This document shows positions 20,294-28,198 of a stretch of DNA of 64,000 nucleotides, one piece after another. The translations under genes were made by a program, and so were the position numbers. The notes under the pieces were generated by a model that searched no databases, was not told where the DNA came from, and saw only the letters and a list, made by a program, of their open reading frames with translations. Each line of letters opens with the position of its first letter. Position 1 is the first letter of the stretch. The DNA is from Acinetobacter dispersus (GTDB taxonomy: Bacteria; Pseudomonadota; Gammaproteobacteria; Pseudomonadales; Moraxellaceae): positions 2,728,001 to 2,792,000 of the forward strand of contig NZ_CP041970.1 of NCBI RefSeq assembly GCF_009884975.1. The letters run 5' to 3'.

Positions 20294-20317
20294 TGGATAA
20301 CTTTAAAGTTATCCACA
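20294..20317. repeat. 22-bp perfect palindrome containing a DnaA-box match
   Basis: Positions 20294-20315 read the same on both strands, centred on TTTAAA. Its right edge continues into TTATCCACA (20309-20317), the consensus DnaA box, and its left edge gives TTATCCATA on the other strand, one base off. It lies between two convergent genes, 9 bp before their shared terminator. It may be a DnaA-binding site or a chance palindrome. Confidence 0.5.
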
Positions 20318-20323
20318 CACATA

Positions 20324-20353
20324 AAAAAACCTCTGCCGAAGCAGAGGTTTTTT
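20324..20353. terminator. bidirectional Rho-independent terminator between barrel B and htpG
   Basis: AAAAAACCTCTGC and GCAGAGGTTTTTT form a long stem closed by a CGAA tetraloop, with A-run and T-run on opposite sides, so it can serve both convergent genes. Confidence 0.9.
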
Positions 20354-20366
20354 GTGATTAAAACGC

Positions 20367-22286
20367 TTATTTCAATAACAAGCTATTAATACGTTTAACA
20401 TAGGCTGCTGGATCTTCTGGTAAGCCACCTTCTGCAATCACAGCCTGATCAAAGATCACATTGGCCAAATCATCAAACTGCGCTGAGTTCTCTAATTTTT
20501 TCACCAAAGGATGCTCAGGGTTAATTTCCAAAGTTGGCTTAATTTCAGGAACAGCTTGGCCTGCTTGCTTCAACATACGAATTAGCTGTGGCGAAAGTTC
20601 CCCTTCACTGGTAACCAAACATGCAGGAGAATCCACCAAACGTGTCGTCACACGCACTTCTTTGGTTTTGTCTTTTAACGAGCTACTTAAACGATCCACC
20701 ACTGGCTTAAACTGTTCAGCCGCCTGCTCTAAGGCCTTTTTCTCTTCGGCATCTTGTAGATCACCAAGATCAACTGCACCTTTAGACACGTTCTGCAATG
20801 GCGTACCATCGAACTCAAATACAAAGTTCATGGCCCACTCATCAACGCGATCTGCCATGAGTAAAACTTCAATGCCTTTCTTCTTGAATACTTCAAGTTG
20901 TGGTGAGTTTTTCGCAGCCGTTAAATTATCCGCAGTCACATAATAAATCGCTTTCTGCCCTTCTTTCATACGTGCCTTGTAGTCGGCAAAAGAAGTACTG
21001 ATCTCATCATGATTTGAAGTTGCAAAACGTAATAATTTTAAAATACGTTCACGATTACCCGTGTCTTCACCTAAACCTTCTTTCAATACTGAACCAAATT
21101 CAGTGTAGAAGGTTTTAAATTTCTCTTGGTCTTTCTCATCTTCCGATTTTGCCAAGCCATCCAGTAAGGTCAATACACGACGCGCATTACCTTCACGAAT
21201 GGTTTTTACATCACGGCTTTCTTGTAAAAGTTCACGGCTGACGTTCAGCGGTAAATCCGCACTGTCCACCACGCCTTGAACAAAACGTAAATAATTTGGA
21301 ATCAGGTTATCTGCTTCATCCAAGATAAATACACGTTTTACATACAGCTTAATGCCTGCTTTTGCTTCACGGGTAAACAAATCCTGTTTGGCCTGACTTG
21401 GGATATACAGCAACTGAGTATATTCAGTGCTACCTTCCACGCGGTTATGCGCCCATGCCAAAGGCTCTGCAAAATCGTGGCTCAGGTTCTTATAAAACTC
21501 GATGTATTGCTCATCAGTGATTTCACTCTTGTTGCGCGTCCATAACGCACTTGCTGAGTTGATCGCTTCCCATTCATCCGTCTTCACCATTTGGCCGCCT
21601 TTCGGTTCTTCACCTTCAGCGACTTCTTCCTCTTGCCACACTTCTTTTTGCATTTCGATTGGCAAACTGATGTGGTCAGAATATTTATTGATGATTTGTT
21701 TAACCTTCCACGACTCTAAATAGTCAAGTGCATCATCACGTAAATGCAAGATGATGTCTGTACCACGTGTTGCTTTCTCAATCGTTTGAACTTCAAATTC
21801 ACCTGTACCACCACTGATCCAACGCACAGCTTCAGCTGCATCCAGCCCTGCACGACGTGATTCAACGGTAATTTTATCGGCAACAATAAAACCTGAGTAG
21901 AAACCAACACCAAACTGACCAATCAACTGGGCATCTGATTTTTGGTCGCCTGTTAGCTTAGACATAAAGTCTTTGGTACCTGACTTTGCAATGGTCCCTA
22001 GGTTATCAATGGCTTCTTGTTGGCTTAGACCAATCCCGTTATCTGAAATAGTTAAGGTTTTATTGTCTTTATCCAAGCTGACGCGAACACGTAAATCTGG
22101 ATCATTTTCATAATATTCAGGGTGATTAATCCCTTCAAAACGTAACTTATCGCAAGCATCCGATGCATTTGAAATCAATTCACGTAAGAAAATTTCAGGG
22201 TTGGAATACAGTGAATGGGTCACTAAATGCAATAACTGAGCAACCTCAGCTTGGAAACTATAATTCTGTGCGACTTGCTCACTCAT
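20367..22286 (-). CDS. htpG: Hsp90-family molecular chaperone HtpG
   Basis: 639 aa, slightly longer than the 624 of E. coli. HtpG is the bacterial Hsp90, a cytosolic ATP-dependent dimeric chaperone. The N-terminal GHKL ATPase domain shows [15 protein letters not shown] (the Asn that coordinates Mg), [10 protein letters not shown] and [15 protein letters not shown]; the middle domain has the ATP-contacting Arg in [10 protein letters not shown]; the C-terminal dimerisation domain follows. The ATG is preceded by AAGGAG. A sigma-32-like promoter lies 45-70 bp upstream at 22330-22355, consistent with heat-shock control. Monocistronic. Confidence 0.97.
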   Translation of the reverse strand: MSEQVAQNYSFQAEVAQLLHLVTHSLYSNPEIFLRELISNASDACDKLRFEGINHPEYYENDPDLRVRVSLDKDNKTLTISDNGIGLSQQEAIDNLGTIAKSGTKDFMSKLTGDQKSDAQLIGQFGVGFYSGFIVADKITVESRRAGLDAAEAVRWISGGTGEFEVQTIEKATRGTDIILHLRDDALDYLESWKVKQIINKYSDHISLPIEMQKEVWQEEEVAEGEEPKGGQMVKTDEWEAINSASALWTRNKSEITDEQYIEFYKNLSHDFAEPLAWAHNRVEGSTEYTQLLYIPSQAKQDLFTREAKAGIKLYVKRVFILDEADNLIPNYLRFVQGVVDSADLPLNVSRELLQESRDVKTIREGNARRVLTLLDGLAKSEDEKDQEKFKTFYTEFGSVLKEGLGEDTGNRERILKLLRFATSNHDEISTSFADYKARMKEGQKAIYYVTADNLTAAKNSPQLEVFKKKGIEVLLMADRVDEWAMNFVFEFDGTPLQNVSKGAVDLGDLQDAEEKKALEQAAEQFKPVVDRLSSSLKDKTKEVRVTTRLVDSPACLVTSEGELSPQLIRMLKQAGQAVPEIKPTLEINPEHPLVKKLENSAQFDDLANVIFDQAVIAEGGLPEDPAAYVKRINSLLLK

Positions 22287-22329
22287 AAATCACTCCTTAT
22301 CTGTGCTTATATCTTGGAATGATTTATGA

Positions 22330-22355
22330 ATGGTGCATATCTTGGATTTTTCAAT
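22330..22355 (-). promoter_or_regulatory. htpG: sigma-32-like heat-shock promoter of htpG
   Basis: Read on the minus strand: ATTGAA (22350-22355), a 14-bp spacer, and CACCAT (22330-22335), close to the RpoH consensus CTTGAA-N14-CCCCAT. It would start transcription about 35 nt before the htpG ATG. Confidence 0.6.
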
Positions 22356-22399
22356 CCTTGATGTTTATTTTTCAGCTAAAAATCGCACAAAAGTTACAA

Positions 22400-22753
22400 T
22401 TAGAATGGACCTTGACTCAAGACTCGCGTCTGTAGAAGTTGATCTAACTGTTGCTGTCTTTGTGCATAGGCACGCTTCAGACAAGGGCTATTGGCAGCAC
22501 AGGAATTACGCTGTTTTAACCATTTAAATTGTTGATCTTTCTCTGCATCACGACCACCCATAGGTAAAGCATGCAGAATGATTTGGTAGGTGGTCGCAAG
22601 TTTGACATCGGCATCATTTAAACTGCGGTCATTGCAAATCTGTTGTTCAGCTTTTAGCTTCGCCGCCTTACAAGAGAAACTCGCTGCCTGAGCTTGGGAC
22701 AAAATTAATAAGGGTGTGAGTAATAATGCTGTCGTTATCAATTTTTTCATCAT
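22400..22753 (-). CDS. small exported protein, LprI/DUF1311-like (lysozyme-inhibitor-like)
   Basis: 117 aa. A signal peptide (MMKKLITTALLLTPLLILSQAQA) precedes a small domain with four cysteines in the pattern SFSCKAAKLKAEQQIC ... NSCAANSPCLKRAY, which matches the LprI N-terminal/DUF1311 family, some members of which inhibit lysozyme in the periplasm. The family has a conserved Cys-x(n)-Ile-Cys-x-D pattern, seen here as QQICNDRSLNDAD. The start may be either of two adjacent ATGs. Lysozyme inhibition itself is only inferred from the family. It is transcribed alone between htpG and ompW. Confidence 0.75.
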   Translation of the reverse strand: MMKKLITTALLLTPLLILSQAQAASFSCKAAKLKAEQQICNDRSLNDADVKLATTYQIILHALPMGGRDAEKDQQFKWLKQRNSCAANSPCLKRAYAQRQQQLDQLLQTRVLSQGPF

Positions 22754-22842
22754 GGATCATTCACTTTTATTTAAGCTTATGTCTCAGCATACAAAACTCA
22801 AGTGTTGAAGCCTGTATTGGTTTTATATTCAAATTGCAAAAA

Positions 22843-22868
22843 TAAAAAACCTCACACAAGGTGAGGTT
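22843..22868 (-). terminator. ompW: Rho-independent terminator of ompW
   Basis: AACCTCAC and GTGAGGTT form the stem with a five-base loop; on the minus strand it is followed by a T-rich run. It begins about 20 bp after the ompW stop codon. Confidence 0.85.
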
Positions 22869-22886
22869 CTTCAATCTTTCACTGAC

Positions 22887-23471
22887 TTAGAACTTGTAGC
22901 TATAACCTAATGTATACACCACTGGATTGAGGTCTAAATCAAATTTAGTGCCATCGACCAAGGTCACTTCTGGGCTAATGTCTGCATAACGCACATCAAC
23001 ATAAACACCCCAGTTTTTCGCATCAGCAGGCTGGAAGTTAAAACCTAACTGACCGGCAAAACCAAATGCTTCTTTTACATCTTTCGCTACACCCTTTTCA
23101 TGCCAAGGGATGAAGGCTGTACCACCGACACCAATATATGGCGTGAAGCGAGTTGAGTTTTTAAAGTTATATTTCGCTGTAATTGTTGGTGGTAAATGGC
23201 GAACACTCGCAACAGACTCACCATTTAATAAAACATCATGCTTCACAGGTGTCGCCAATAAAATTTCAGCTGAGAATGGCGTTTCACCAAAGAAATATTC
23301 AACCGATGGCGTAAATGCAAACTCGTAATCCCCTTTTACAGTTGCACCTGGCTTTAAAGTTACATCCGCAGTTGGATCAATTAAACTCGCACCTACTTTA
23401 ACTTGAAAGCCCCCTGCAAATGCAGTTGAAGATAACCCCAATAATGCAACAACCAATACTTTCTTTAACAT
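22887..23471 (-). CDS. ompW: OmpW-family outer-membrane protein
   Basis: 194 aa. OmpW proteins are eight-stranded outer-membrane barrels forming a narrow hydrophobic channel for small apolar molecules. A clear signal peptide (MLKKVLVVALLGLSSTAFA) precedes the barrel. Family marks include the start FQVKVGASLIDP, the TPSVEYFFG strand, LPPTITAKYNF, TPYIGVGG, and the C-terminal LGYSYKF ending in Phe for BAM recognition. The length matches the family. It is monocistronic with its own terminator and a 400-bp A/T-rich upstream region, suggesting complex control. Confidence 0.93.
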   Translation of the reverse strand: MLKKVLVVALLGLSSTAFAGGFQVKVGASLIDPTADVTLKPGATVKGDYEFAFTPSVEYFFGETPFSAEILLATPVKHDVLLNGESVASVRHLPPTITAKYNFKNSTRFTPYIGVGGTAFIPWHEKGVAKDVKEAFGFAGQLGFNFQPADAKNWGVYVDVRYADISPEVTLVDGTKFDLDLNPVVYTLGYSYKF

Positions 23472-23876
23472 TAAAACAACCTCTTTAACAATTTATGTTC
23501 TTGTTCAACATAATAAACACGGGTTTTTACATTATGCAATACTTATTAATTCCGACCATTTAAATCTATTTTGTAATATGTTGAATATTAATAAAATATA
23601 ATTGTTAAAATATGTAATATTTATTAATTCAGACCTTTTTAGTCCACTTAAATCACTATAAAACCTAGCATTTCAATCAGAATACATCAATTTCAAATAT
23701 TAGATAAAGTTTTTAGAAAAATTCAATTTAGATGGATTAAAAAATATAGTCACATAAAACTTAATATTAAAATCACATTATAAAAGAGACAAAAAATGTC
23801 AAATACTGATTATTTTTATATTTTAATTCTAGAAAATATACAAGCATAAAAAATGGCTCTTAAAGAGCCATTTTCA
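23472..23876. other. A/T-rich region upstream of ompW
   Basis: About 400 bp, extremely A/T-rich, with no supported gene. It lies between the ompW start and the stop codon of the antiporter gene, so it should hold the ompW promoter and the antiporter terminator: AATGGCTCTTAAAGAGCCATT at 23853-23873 is a short hairpin followed on the minus strand by T-rich sequence. Two imperfect direct copies of an ATTAATTCxGACC-containing segment occur near 23537-23560 and 23615-23636. Confidence 0.4.
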
Positions 23877-25298
23877 TTATAAAACCATTGCGGCAATCCA
23901 GCCAAAAATAAGCAGCGGGATATTAAAATGTATAAAAGTCGGCACAACCGTATCCCAAATGTGATCATGTTGACCATCTACACCTAAACCAGCTGTTGGT
24001 CCTAAAGTCGAATCAGATGCAGGTGAACCCGCATCACCTAATGCTGCAGCGGTACCAATTAAAGCGATTGTTGCTAAAGGTGAGAAGCCAAACTGTACAC
24101 ACAAAGGTACGTAAATCACGGCCAGCACAGGCACACTTGAGAACGATGAACCAATACCAATCGTCACGAATAAGCCGATAAAGAGCATCAGGAACGCAGC
24201 TAATGCATGGTTATCACCAATGATATGCACCACGCCATTAACCAGATGGGTAATATCACCTGTATGGGTCATCACTGAGGCAAAACCTGCCGCAGAGATC
24301 ATGATAAAGCCCACTAGCGCCATCATTCGCATACCTTGTACAAATACGTCATCAGCATCTTGCCATTTAAAAATACCTGATGCGGACAACACTGCAAAAC
24401 CAACCAAGCCACCTAGAATCATCGAACCTGAATAGAGCTGAGCAACCAGAGTTAAACCAATCGCAAGAACGGCCATAAACATGGTTTTCTTGGAGATATA
24501 AGGTACATTCTCAGCTTCTTGTTTGAGTTCTTCAGCATCCGCTTTGAGATCATACTCTGCTTGTGTAGTCACTTTCAGTGGCTTGTCTAGATCAATGGTT
24601 TTAACTGGTGTAATTGAACGATCAACATAAATACGCGGCTTACGATAGCTAATAAATACCGCAACTAAGGTACCAATCACCATCCCTAAGACTGGAATCG
24701 CCATACCGATTGGCATCATGCCCCGTTCCACATGCAAACCGTAAGCTGCGCCAATCTTGTTGATATTGCCCATCAGAATTTGTTCAAGGAAAATCGCACC
24801 AAAGCCAACAGGCAGGAAAATATAGGTCCCGACCAGGCCTAAAGTCATCACACATGCTGCCGCTCGACGATCTAGCTTCAAGTGGTTCATCACTTTCAAT
24901 AAAGGCGGAACCAATACCGGGATAAAGGCAATATGTACAGGAATCAGGTTTTGAGAGAAGATTGCAGCAATTAGTAGAATCGTTAATAAAAGATATTTCA
25001 CCTTTTTCTGCTGGTTTTTACCTGCTTCCATTCCTAATAAACCAATCAGTTTATGGGCCAGTAAATCGGGCAATCCAGACTTTGAAAGTGCCAATGCAAA
25101 TGCACCTAATACTGCATAAGCCAAAGCAACTTCAGCACCATCACCCAAGCCAGCATTAAATGCTTCTACAGTTTGAGAAAGACTTAGACCAGCGACCAAG
25201 CCTCCAATAATGGCTGAAATCACCAAAGTGAGAACAACAGAAACTCGTGCCAGTGACAAGATAAACATCACGGCAATCGCAATTACGACAGCATTCAT
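23877..25298 (-). CDS. Na+/H+ antiporter family protein (NhaC-like/YuiF-like)
   Basis: 473 aa from the ATG at 25298; the frame extends to a TTG at 25316, but neither start has a good Shine-Dalgarno. It is a polytopic inner-membrane protein with about 12 hydrophobic segments and a long charged cytoplasmic loop (about 225-265). Conserved family stretches are SQNLIPVHIAFIPVLVPPLL, FLPVGFGAIFLE, GIGSSFSSVPVLAVIYVPL and GTAAALGDAGSPASDSTLG, the last resembling substrate-site motifs of the ion-transporter superfamily. Related proteins exchange Na+ or amino acids for protons; which applies here is not decided by the sequence. Single gene. Confidence 0.82.
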   Translation of the reverse strand: MNAVVIAIAVMFILSLARVSVVLTLVISAIIGGLVAGLSLSQTVEAFNAGLGDGAEVALAYAVLGAFALALSKSGLPDLLAHKLIGLLGMEAGKNQQKKVKYLLLTILLIAAIFSQNLIPVHIAFIPVLVPPLLKVMNHLKLDRRAAACVMTLGLVGTYIFLPVGFGAIFLEQILMGNINKIGAAYGLHVERGMMPIGMAIPVLGMVIGTLVAVFISYRKPRIYVDRSITPVKTIDLDKPLKVTTQAEYDLKADAEELKQEAENVPYISKKTMFMAVLAIGLTLVAQLYSGSMILGGLVGFAVLSASGIFKWQDADDVFVQGMRMMALVGFIMISAAGFASVMTHTGDITHLVNGVVHIIGDNHALAAFLMLFIGLFVTIGIGSSFSSVPVLAVIYVPLCVQFGFSPLATIALIGTAAALGDAGSPASDSTLGPTAGLGVDGQHDHIWDTVVPTFIHFNIPLLIFGWIAAMVL

Positions 25299-25419
25299 GA
25301 ACAAATTCAGGAGCAAAGAAAAGGCGATATTCTAGCAGATTCATTAAAACCTAGCTGAAAATATCGCCGTCTTATTGCTAATCTTAAGTGATTTTTAGCT
25401 TAATAAATCCACTAAAGCC

Positions 25420-26295
25420 TTAAGCAGCTTGACGTTGCACGAATTGACGGATCAGTTCAGCAATTTTTTCAGGCTGACTCAGTACCGCCCAGTGGTTGGC
25501 ATCCAGTTCGACATACTCAAATTTTTCCACCCATTTCGGCATTGCTTCAGTGATGTACTCTGGACTCACAAAAGCATCACGCTGTAGCACGATCGCTTGT
25601 ACAGGGCATTGTGCATAGCGTTGGCGTGGCTGAGTAAGAGATGGGATAAAATTGGCACGGTAAAGATTAATACCGTATTTACCATCCGCCACAATATTGG
25701 CATTCAAAGGTAAATTTTTCTTCTTTTCCAAACCACTTAGGATCTTGCCCCATTTTTCTGGACTAAAGAATGTCCATACCGTTGGTGCAACTAAAGGTAA
25801 ATGGAAAGCACCGATATACCAAGATTTGGTCAGCATTTTCAGTACATTGCTTGGTGCAGATTTAAATTTTTCACGTAAATAGAGAGATGCATGGTCTAAA
25901 CAAGGACCTGAAATCGTCGTATAAGACAATAAACGACCTTTGAGTTTTGGTTCAGTCGCTGACTCCCAAGACTGTAATGAACCCCAGTCATGTGCTGCCA
26001 TATGAAAGTTACGGCTTGGGATCACGGCATCAACCACTTCTTGAAGGTCCAATGACAAACGTGGCAAACGATAATCTTTGATGCGCTTAGGAATCGAAGA
26101 CAGACCTGCACCACGCACATCATAAGTCACCACATAGTAATCATCGACAAGGTTTTCAATGATCGGCTCCCAAACTTCCTGATTATCTGGATAGCCATGT
26201 ACTAAAACTAGAGGTGTTTTTTTCTCATCTCCCCATGTTTTGACACAAAGCGTTTGCTGATCAGACGTCGTTACTGTTTTTACTTGTGCTTGCAT
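25420..26295 (-). CDS. alpha/beta hydrolase, epoxide-hydrolase-like
   Basis: 291 aa, no signal peptide. The alpha/beta-hydrolase core starts with LVLVHGYPDNQEVW (oxyanion HG motif) and YDVRGAGLSS. The nucleophile elbow reads AAHDWGS, with Asp in place of Ser, as in epoxide hydrolases and haloalkane dehalogenases. The acid is probably the Asp in LQRDAFVSP and the general base the His in ANHWAV. A cap domain covers about 130-215. The usual epoxide-hydrolase cap tyrosines cannot be assigned with certainty. The physiological substrate is unknown. Divergent from the DUF4442 gene, 114 bp away. Confidence 0.83.
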   Translation of the reverse strand: MQAQVKTVTTSDQQTLCVKTWGDEKKTPLVLVHGYPDNQEVWEPIIENLVDDYYVVTYDVRGAGLSSIPKRIKDYRLPRLSLDLQEVVDAVIPSRNFHMAAHDWGSLQSWESATEPKLKGRLLSYTTISGPCLDHASLYLREKFKSAPSNVLKMLTKSWYIGAFHLPLVAPTVWTFFSPEKWGKILSGLEKKKNLPLNANIVADGKYGINLYRANFIPSLTQPRQRYAQCPVQAIVLQRDAFVSPEYITEAMPKWVEKFEYVELDANHWAVLSQPEKIAELIRQFVQRQAA

Positions 26296-26409
26296 AATTC
26301 TTTCCCATTTTGTTTTCTATCGGCTTGGTCATAAAACAGCCATTGCCAGCGATGCAATAAAAATGATACTTATGGAGTATGAATAGAGTTGCAAGAAAAA
26401 AAATTGACC

Positions 26410-26895
26410 ATGAAAGACTTTTTCAAAAAAATTCGAACCATTCCTGCGATATCCAAATTTATGCTCAATCATTACTCACCTTATCGCGGTGCAGGTATTG
26501 AGATTGAAACCATTGATCTGGATGATTACTACATTCGAGTCAAAATGCCACTGACGAGACGTAACCGCAATCTTGTCGGAACGCATTTTGGCGGCAGCCT
26601 TTATTCAATGGTCGACCCTTTTTATATGCTGATTCTGATTCATCATTTGGGGCATAAATATATTGTCTGGGATAAAAGTGCCACGATTAACTTTCTCTCA
26701 CCAGGCCGTAATACAGTGTATGCTGAGATTCAACTGAATCGTGATGAAATCACTGAAATCAAGAAATTGGCTGAAAATCATGAGCCTGTTCTACGCCATT
26801 ACACATTGAATATTGTTGATGAAGCAGGAACGCGAATTGCAGAAGTTGAAAAGGTTCTTTATATCCGTCGTAAAAAACCCAAAGCCAGTGCTTAG
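26410..26895 (+). CDS. DUF4442 hotdog-fold protein
   Basis: 161 aa from the ATG at 26410; the frame is open to a TTG at 26389, which adds only seven residues. The sequence (NLVGTHFGGSLYSMVDPFYM, then WDKSATINFLSPGRNTVYAEI) fits the single-hotdog DUF4442 family, related to acyl-CoA thioesterases and the PaaI-like proteins. It is soluble and cytoplasmic, probably a homodimer or tetramer. A thioesterase activity is inferred from fold only. The gene is divergent from the epoxide-hydrolase-like gene and ends at a shared terminator. Confidence 0.8.
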   Translation: MKDFFKKIRTIPAISKFMLNHYSPYRGAGIEIETIDLDDYYIRVKMPLTRRNRNLVGTHFGGSLYSMVDPFYMLILIHHLGHKYIVWDKSATINFLSPGRNTVYAEIQLNRDEITEIKKLAENHEPVLRHYTLNIVDEAGTRIAEVEKVLYIRRKKPKASA

Positions 26896-26907
26896 CGCCC
26901 TTCACAT

Positions 26908-26939
26908 AAAAATGCCTGCAATCGTTTGCAGGCATTTTT
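26908..26939. terminator. bidirectional terminator between DUF4442 and glycine-zipper genes
   Basis: A perfect 14-bp stem (AAAAATGCCTGCAA with TTGCAGGCATTTTT) and a four-base loop. The flanking A and T runs allow use by both convergent genes. Confidence 0.92.
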
Positions 26940-26957
26940 GAATCTGATGATCAGAAA

Positions 26958-27317
26958 TTATCTCTTTTTCTCTTGGATTGCGGCACCCGCACCACCACCG
27001 ATTGCACCACCAATTGCAGCGCCTGAGTCACCACCAAAGATTGCTTTACCCACGACAGAACCGATACCAGCACCAATCGCGCTACTGGTGGTAGAACTGC
27101 TATTCGCGCCCTTCGCATTAGCACCTACACCTGCACCCGCAGCTGCACCAACACCCGCACCTAATCCGCCACCTACATGGTTACCTAGACCGCCACCGAC
27201 AGCACCACCAAGAGCTGCTGTACCAATACGCTGGTCAGAGGCACTCATATTTTGACAGCCTGTAAACATTACCGCCGATAACACCAAAGTTGAAACTAAA
27301 CCAATTGTTTTTTTCAT
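26958..27317 (-). CDS. glycine-zipper lipoprotein 1
   Basis: 119 aa from the ATG at 27317, where the lipoprotein signal peptide starts; an upstream in-frame ATG (27395) gives an unlikely 26-residue extension. The lipobox is FTGC (Cys21). The mature protein is almost entirely Gly/Ala repeats of the glycine-zipper 2TM type (GGAVGGGLGNHVGGGLGAG, then AGIGSVVG, GGAIGGGAG) and ends in KKR. Such small lipoproteins associate with the outer membrane and are often stress-induced (compare SlyB/OsmB-like proteins), but no specific role can be named. A second copy lies 350 bp upstream in the same direction. Confidence 0.82.
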   Translation of the reverse strand: MKKTIGLVSTLVLSAVMFTGCQNMSASDQRIGTAALGGAVGGGLGNHVGGGLGAGVGAAAGAGVGANAKGANSSSTTSSAIGAGIGSVVGKAIFGGDSGAAIGGAIGGGAGAAIQEKKR

Positions 27318-27669
27318 GACTATACTCACTTCTATACCATCTAGTGAAAAGCATAATCTTCTTTTATGGGGAATTTGATCACATTGTGTTATCACAATGT
27401 CCTAATCGATTGATATTTTGTAAAGGCGGCTGCTTTTAAAAAATTTGAATGAAGATGATATAAATAAGATCAAGATACCTTTGCTCAACACTGAGTGCTT
27501 TAAAGAATTAGGATGAATTAAAATTTGAATTATAAATAGGGGCTTTATTATGGAACTTTTCTCGGCAATGCATTTATGCCCAATGAGAAAGGACAACTTT
27601 CTTCAATGAAACTGTTCGATGGCTCAAGCTCAAAGAGATAATCAGCCATCGAGCGATTTCTATTCAGGC
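27318..27669. other. spacer between tandem glycine-zipper genes, with two dyads
   Basis: About 350 bp without a credible gene; a 64-codon minus-strand frame here has no ribosome site and no protein-like features. ACATTGTG-N4-CACAATGT (27381-27400) is a perfect dyad 64 bp before the start of glycine-zipper gene 1 and looks like an operator. TCGATGGCT-N19-AGCCATCGA (27616-27652) follows the stop of gene 2 and may end its transcript, though it lacks a T-run. Confidence 0.45.
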
Positions 27670-28035
27670 TTAGTACTTGCCTTTTTTCTCACCATAAGCA
27701 GAACCAGCACTACCACCAAGTGCACCACCTACAGCCGCACCTGAATCGCCACCCAATACTGCACCACCAATCACTGCACCTAAACCAGCACCGATCGCAC
27801 TGTTTCTGGTATTTTTACTATTTGAACCTTTAGCATTGGCAGCAACACCCGCGCCAATTGCAGCACCAAGACCAGCTCCAAGGTTACCACCCACGTGCTT
27901 ACCTACTGCACCGCCTGCACCACCGCCAATTGCAGCAGAACCAATACGTTTACTTTCTGGGCTCGCATTCTGGCAACCCACAAAAAGTGTAGTTGACATT
28001 AAACCAACGCCAGCAATCATCATCATTTTTTTCAT
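27670..28035 (-). CDS. glycine-zipper lipoprotein 2
   Basis: 121 aa from the ATG at 28035, which has a strong AGAGGAG Shine-Dalgarno; the in-frame start at 28140 lacks one and precedes the signal peptide. The lipobox is FVGC. The mature chain is a Gly/Ala glycine-zipper protein aligned over its whole length with glycine-zipper lipoprotein 1 (shared CQNxSxxxxRIGxAA, GKHVGGNLGAGLGAA, GGDSGAAVGGALGG), so the two are tandem paralogues. Location is probably the outer membrane; the role is unknown. It lies just past the rpoC terminator and has its own promoter region. Confidence 0.82.
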   Translation of the reverse strand: MKKMMMIAGVGLMSTTLFVGCQNASPESKRIGSAAIGGGAGGAVGKHVGGNLGAGLGAAIGAGVAANAKGSNSKNTRNSAIGAGLGAVIGGAVLGGDSGAAVGGALGGSAGSAYGEKKGKY

Positions 28036-28159
28036 TAGAACAACTCCTCTCTCAGATGTGCATAGAATAGTATTGTTTAATGAACTGTTTACTTTTATTA
28101 AGTAATCAAATGCTGATGCTGTAATGTGTTTTTGTAACAACTGCTTTATTTTTCCACAA

Positions 28160-28185
28160 AAAAAGGCACCCGAAGGTGCCTTTTT
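28160..28185 (-). terminator. rpoC: Rho-independent terminator of the rpoBC operon
   Basis: AAAAAGGCACC and GGTGCCTTTTT form an 11-bp stem with a CGAA tetraloop, followed by T residues on the minus strand, 13 bp after the rpoC stop codon. Confidence 0.92.
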
Positions 28186-28198
28186 AATTCGTTAAAAC

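Noticed and set aside
26926..27255. Pro/Ala-rich plus-strand protein of 109 codons
   Set aside because: It is the complement of the Gly/Ala repeats of the glycine-zipper lipoprotein; the real gene has a signal peptide and lipobox on the other strand.
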